DNA of 6,557 nt from Planctomycetota bacterium (GTDB taxonomy: Bacteria > Planctomycetota > UBA8108). Under the pieces are notes generated by a model. It had not been told where the DNA came from. It saw only the letters and a list, made by a program, of their open reading frames with translations, and searched no databases. The position numbers and the translations under genes were made by a program. Where the stretch lies: assembly GCA_002695115.1 (NCBI GenBank), contig NZOA01000035.1, positions 10,558 to 17,114 of the forward strand, read 5' to 3'. Numbering within the stretch: position 1 is the stretch's first letter; every line of letters begins with the position of its first letter. Below, piece after piece: positions 6,158 through 6,557 of the stretch.

Positions 6158-6557
6158 TCATTCCGCCGGAGGCGCGGGGGGAGCCTCTTCGGCATCTCCG
6201 CCGGCATCTCCACCGGCATCTCCACCGGCATCTCCACCGTCGTCTCCGCCGGCATCTCCGCCGTCGCCTCCACCGGCATCTCCACCGTCGCCTCCGCCGG
6301 CATCTCCACCGTCGCCTCCACCGGCATCTCCGCCGTCGCCTCCACCGGCATCTCCACCGGCATCTCCGCCGTCGCCTCCGCCGGCATCTCCACCACCGAC
6401 CTTCGACTCGATGTAGGTGGTGGCCTCACCGACCGTGCGAATACTCTCTGCATCTTCGTCGGGGATCGTCATATCGAAAGCTTCTTCGAATTCCATCACC
6501 AGCTCGACGATATCGAGGGAGTCAGCTCCCAGGTCGTTAATGAAACTGCTCTCGGCC
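6158..6557 (-). CDS. acpP: Acyl carrier protein with an unusual Gly/Asp/Ala C-terminal tail (N-terminus beyond window)
   Basis: ACP carries acyl chains on a 4'-phosphopantetheine arm during fatty acid synthesis. The visible 132 residues begin in loop 1. They contain the attachment motif [10 protein letters not shown], with the modified serine encoded at 6520-6518, then acidic helix II (VMEFEEAFD), IPDEDAE, and helix IV ([12 protein letters not shown]). A normal ACP of about 77-80 residues would stop there. Here the frame stays open for 80 more residues: Val, then 69 residues of only Gly (40), Asp (18) and Ala (11) in four-residue units, then [10 protein letters not shown] and a TGA. With roughly 24 residues missing at the N-terminus, the whole protein would be near 156. 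The tail is acidic, probably disordered, and has no hydrophobic residue. The ACP core and its place before fabF are secure; any role for the tail is unknown. A second ACP gene elsewhere in the genome cannot be excluded. Confidence 0.93.
   Translation of the reverse strand, partial: AESSFINDLGADSLDIVELVMEFEEAFDMTIPDEDAESIRTVGEATTYIESKVGGGDAGGGDGGDAGGDAGGGDGGDAGGGDGGDAGGGDGGDAGGGDGGDAGGDDGGDAGGDAGGDAGGDAEEAPPAPPAE
6191..6397 (-). repeat. 12-bp tandem repeat coding the ACP tail (about 17 units)
   Basis: The plus strand shows imperfect 12-base units of the form (T/C)CTCC(A/G)CCG followed by GCA or TCG, about 17 in a row. Read on the minus strand they give four-residue blocks, DAGG or GDGG, which alternate for much of the array to make an eight-residue period. 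Because the unit is a multiple of three, copy-number change by slippage would lengthen or shorten the tail without shifting frame. The units differ at third positions and at the GCA/TCG switch, so this is not a freshly expanded perfect array. The repeat also holds other frames open on both strands, which produces long spurious frames here. Confidence 0.9.

Noticed and set aside
6191..6397. Resemblance of GGDGGDAGG to the calcium-binding RTX nonapeptide
   Set aside because: The period is four or eight residues, not nine, and the hydrophobic residue needed to build the RTX beta-roll is missing throughout.
4797..6416. A 539-codon open frame on the plus strand across fabF and the ACP tail
   Set aside because: It is wholly antisense to fabF, whose complete active site is on the other strand. 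Its Pro/Ala/Ser-rich end is only the ACP repeat read backwards. GC-rich codon bias keeps such antisense frames open.

Overview
This is a GC-rich bacterial chromosomal segment made mostly of core metabolic genes. It carries PyrD of the 1B class, a Xer-type tyrosine recombinase, a small membrane TPR protein, a long SerA, FabF and the C-terminal part of an acyl carrier protein. Start and stop usage, Shine-Dalgarno sequences, sigma70-like boxes and intrinsic terminators all fit an ordinary bacterium. By recollection of family sequences only, the FabF wording (for example GPRRISPFFIPKL and SACASAQHAIG) recalls FabF proteins from Planctomycetes/Verrucomicrobia-like lineages. The phylum cannot be fixed from this window.

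Layout from left to right: pyrD (minus strand, runs off the left edge) and a xerD-like recombinase (plus strand) diverge from a 251-bp region with recognisable promoter boxes. The recombinase then meets, tail to tail with one base between, a minus-strand gene for an unrecognised three-helix membrane protein with a TPR-like C-terminus. A 276-bp gap follows. It holds what looks like an independent plus-strand non-coding RNA of about 160 nt, with a sigma70-like promoter, an extensively self-complementary body and a strong intrinsic terminator. Next, on the minus strand and transcribed right to left, comes a probable cluster acpP - fabF - serA. The acpP-fabF gap contains one convincing and one weak terminator-like hairpin, and fabF and serA are only 39 bp apart.

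Functionally, AcpP carries acyl chains that FabF elongates. SerA makes the first committed step of serine synthesis and is probably co-transcribed with fabF. PyrD belongs to pyrimidine synthesis and Xer to chromosome dimer resolution.

Two things stand out. (1) The ACP does not end after its usual fourth helix. It continues in frame into an 80-residue tail, 69 residues of which are only Gly, Asp and Ala, encoded by a roughly 17-copy, 12-bp tandem repeat. (2) The putative structured RNA between serA and the TPR gene matches no RNA family I recognise. No CRISPR array, insertion sequence, tRNA or rRNA was seen.
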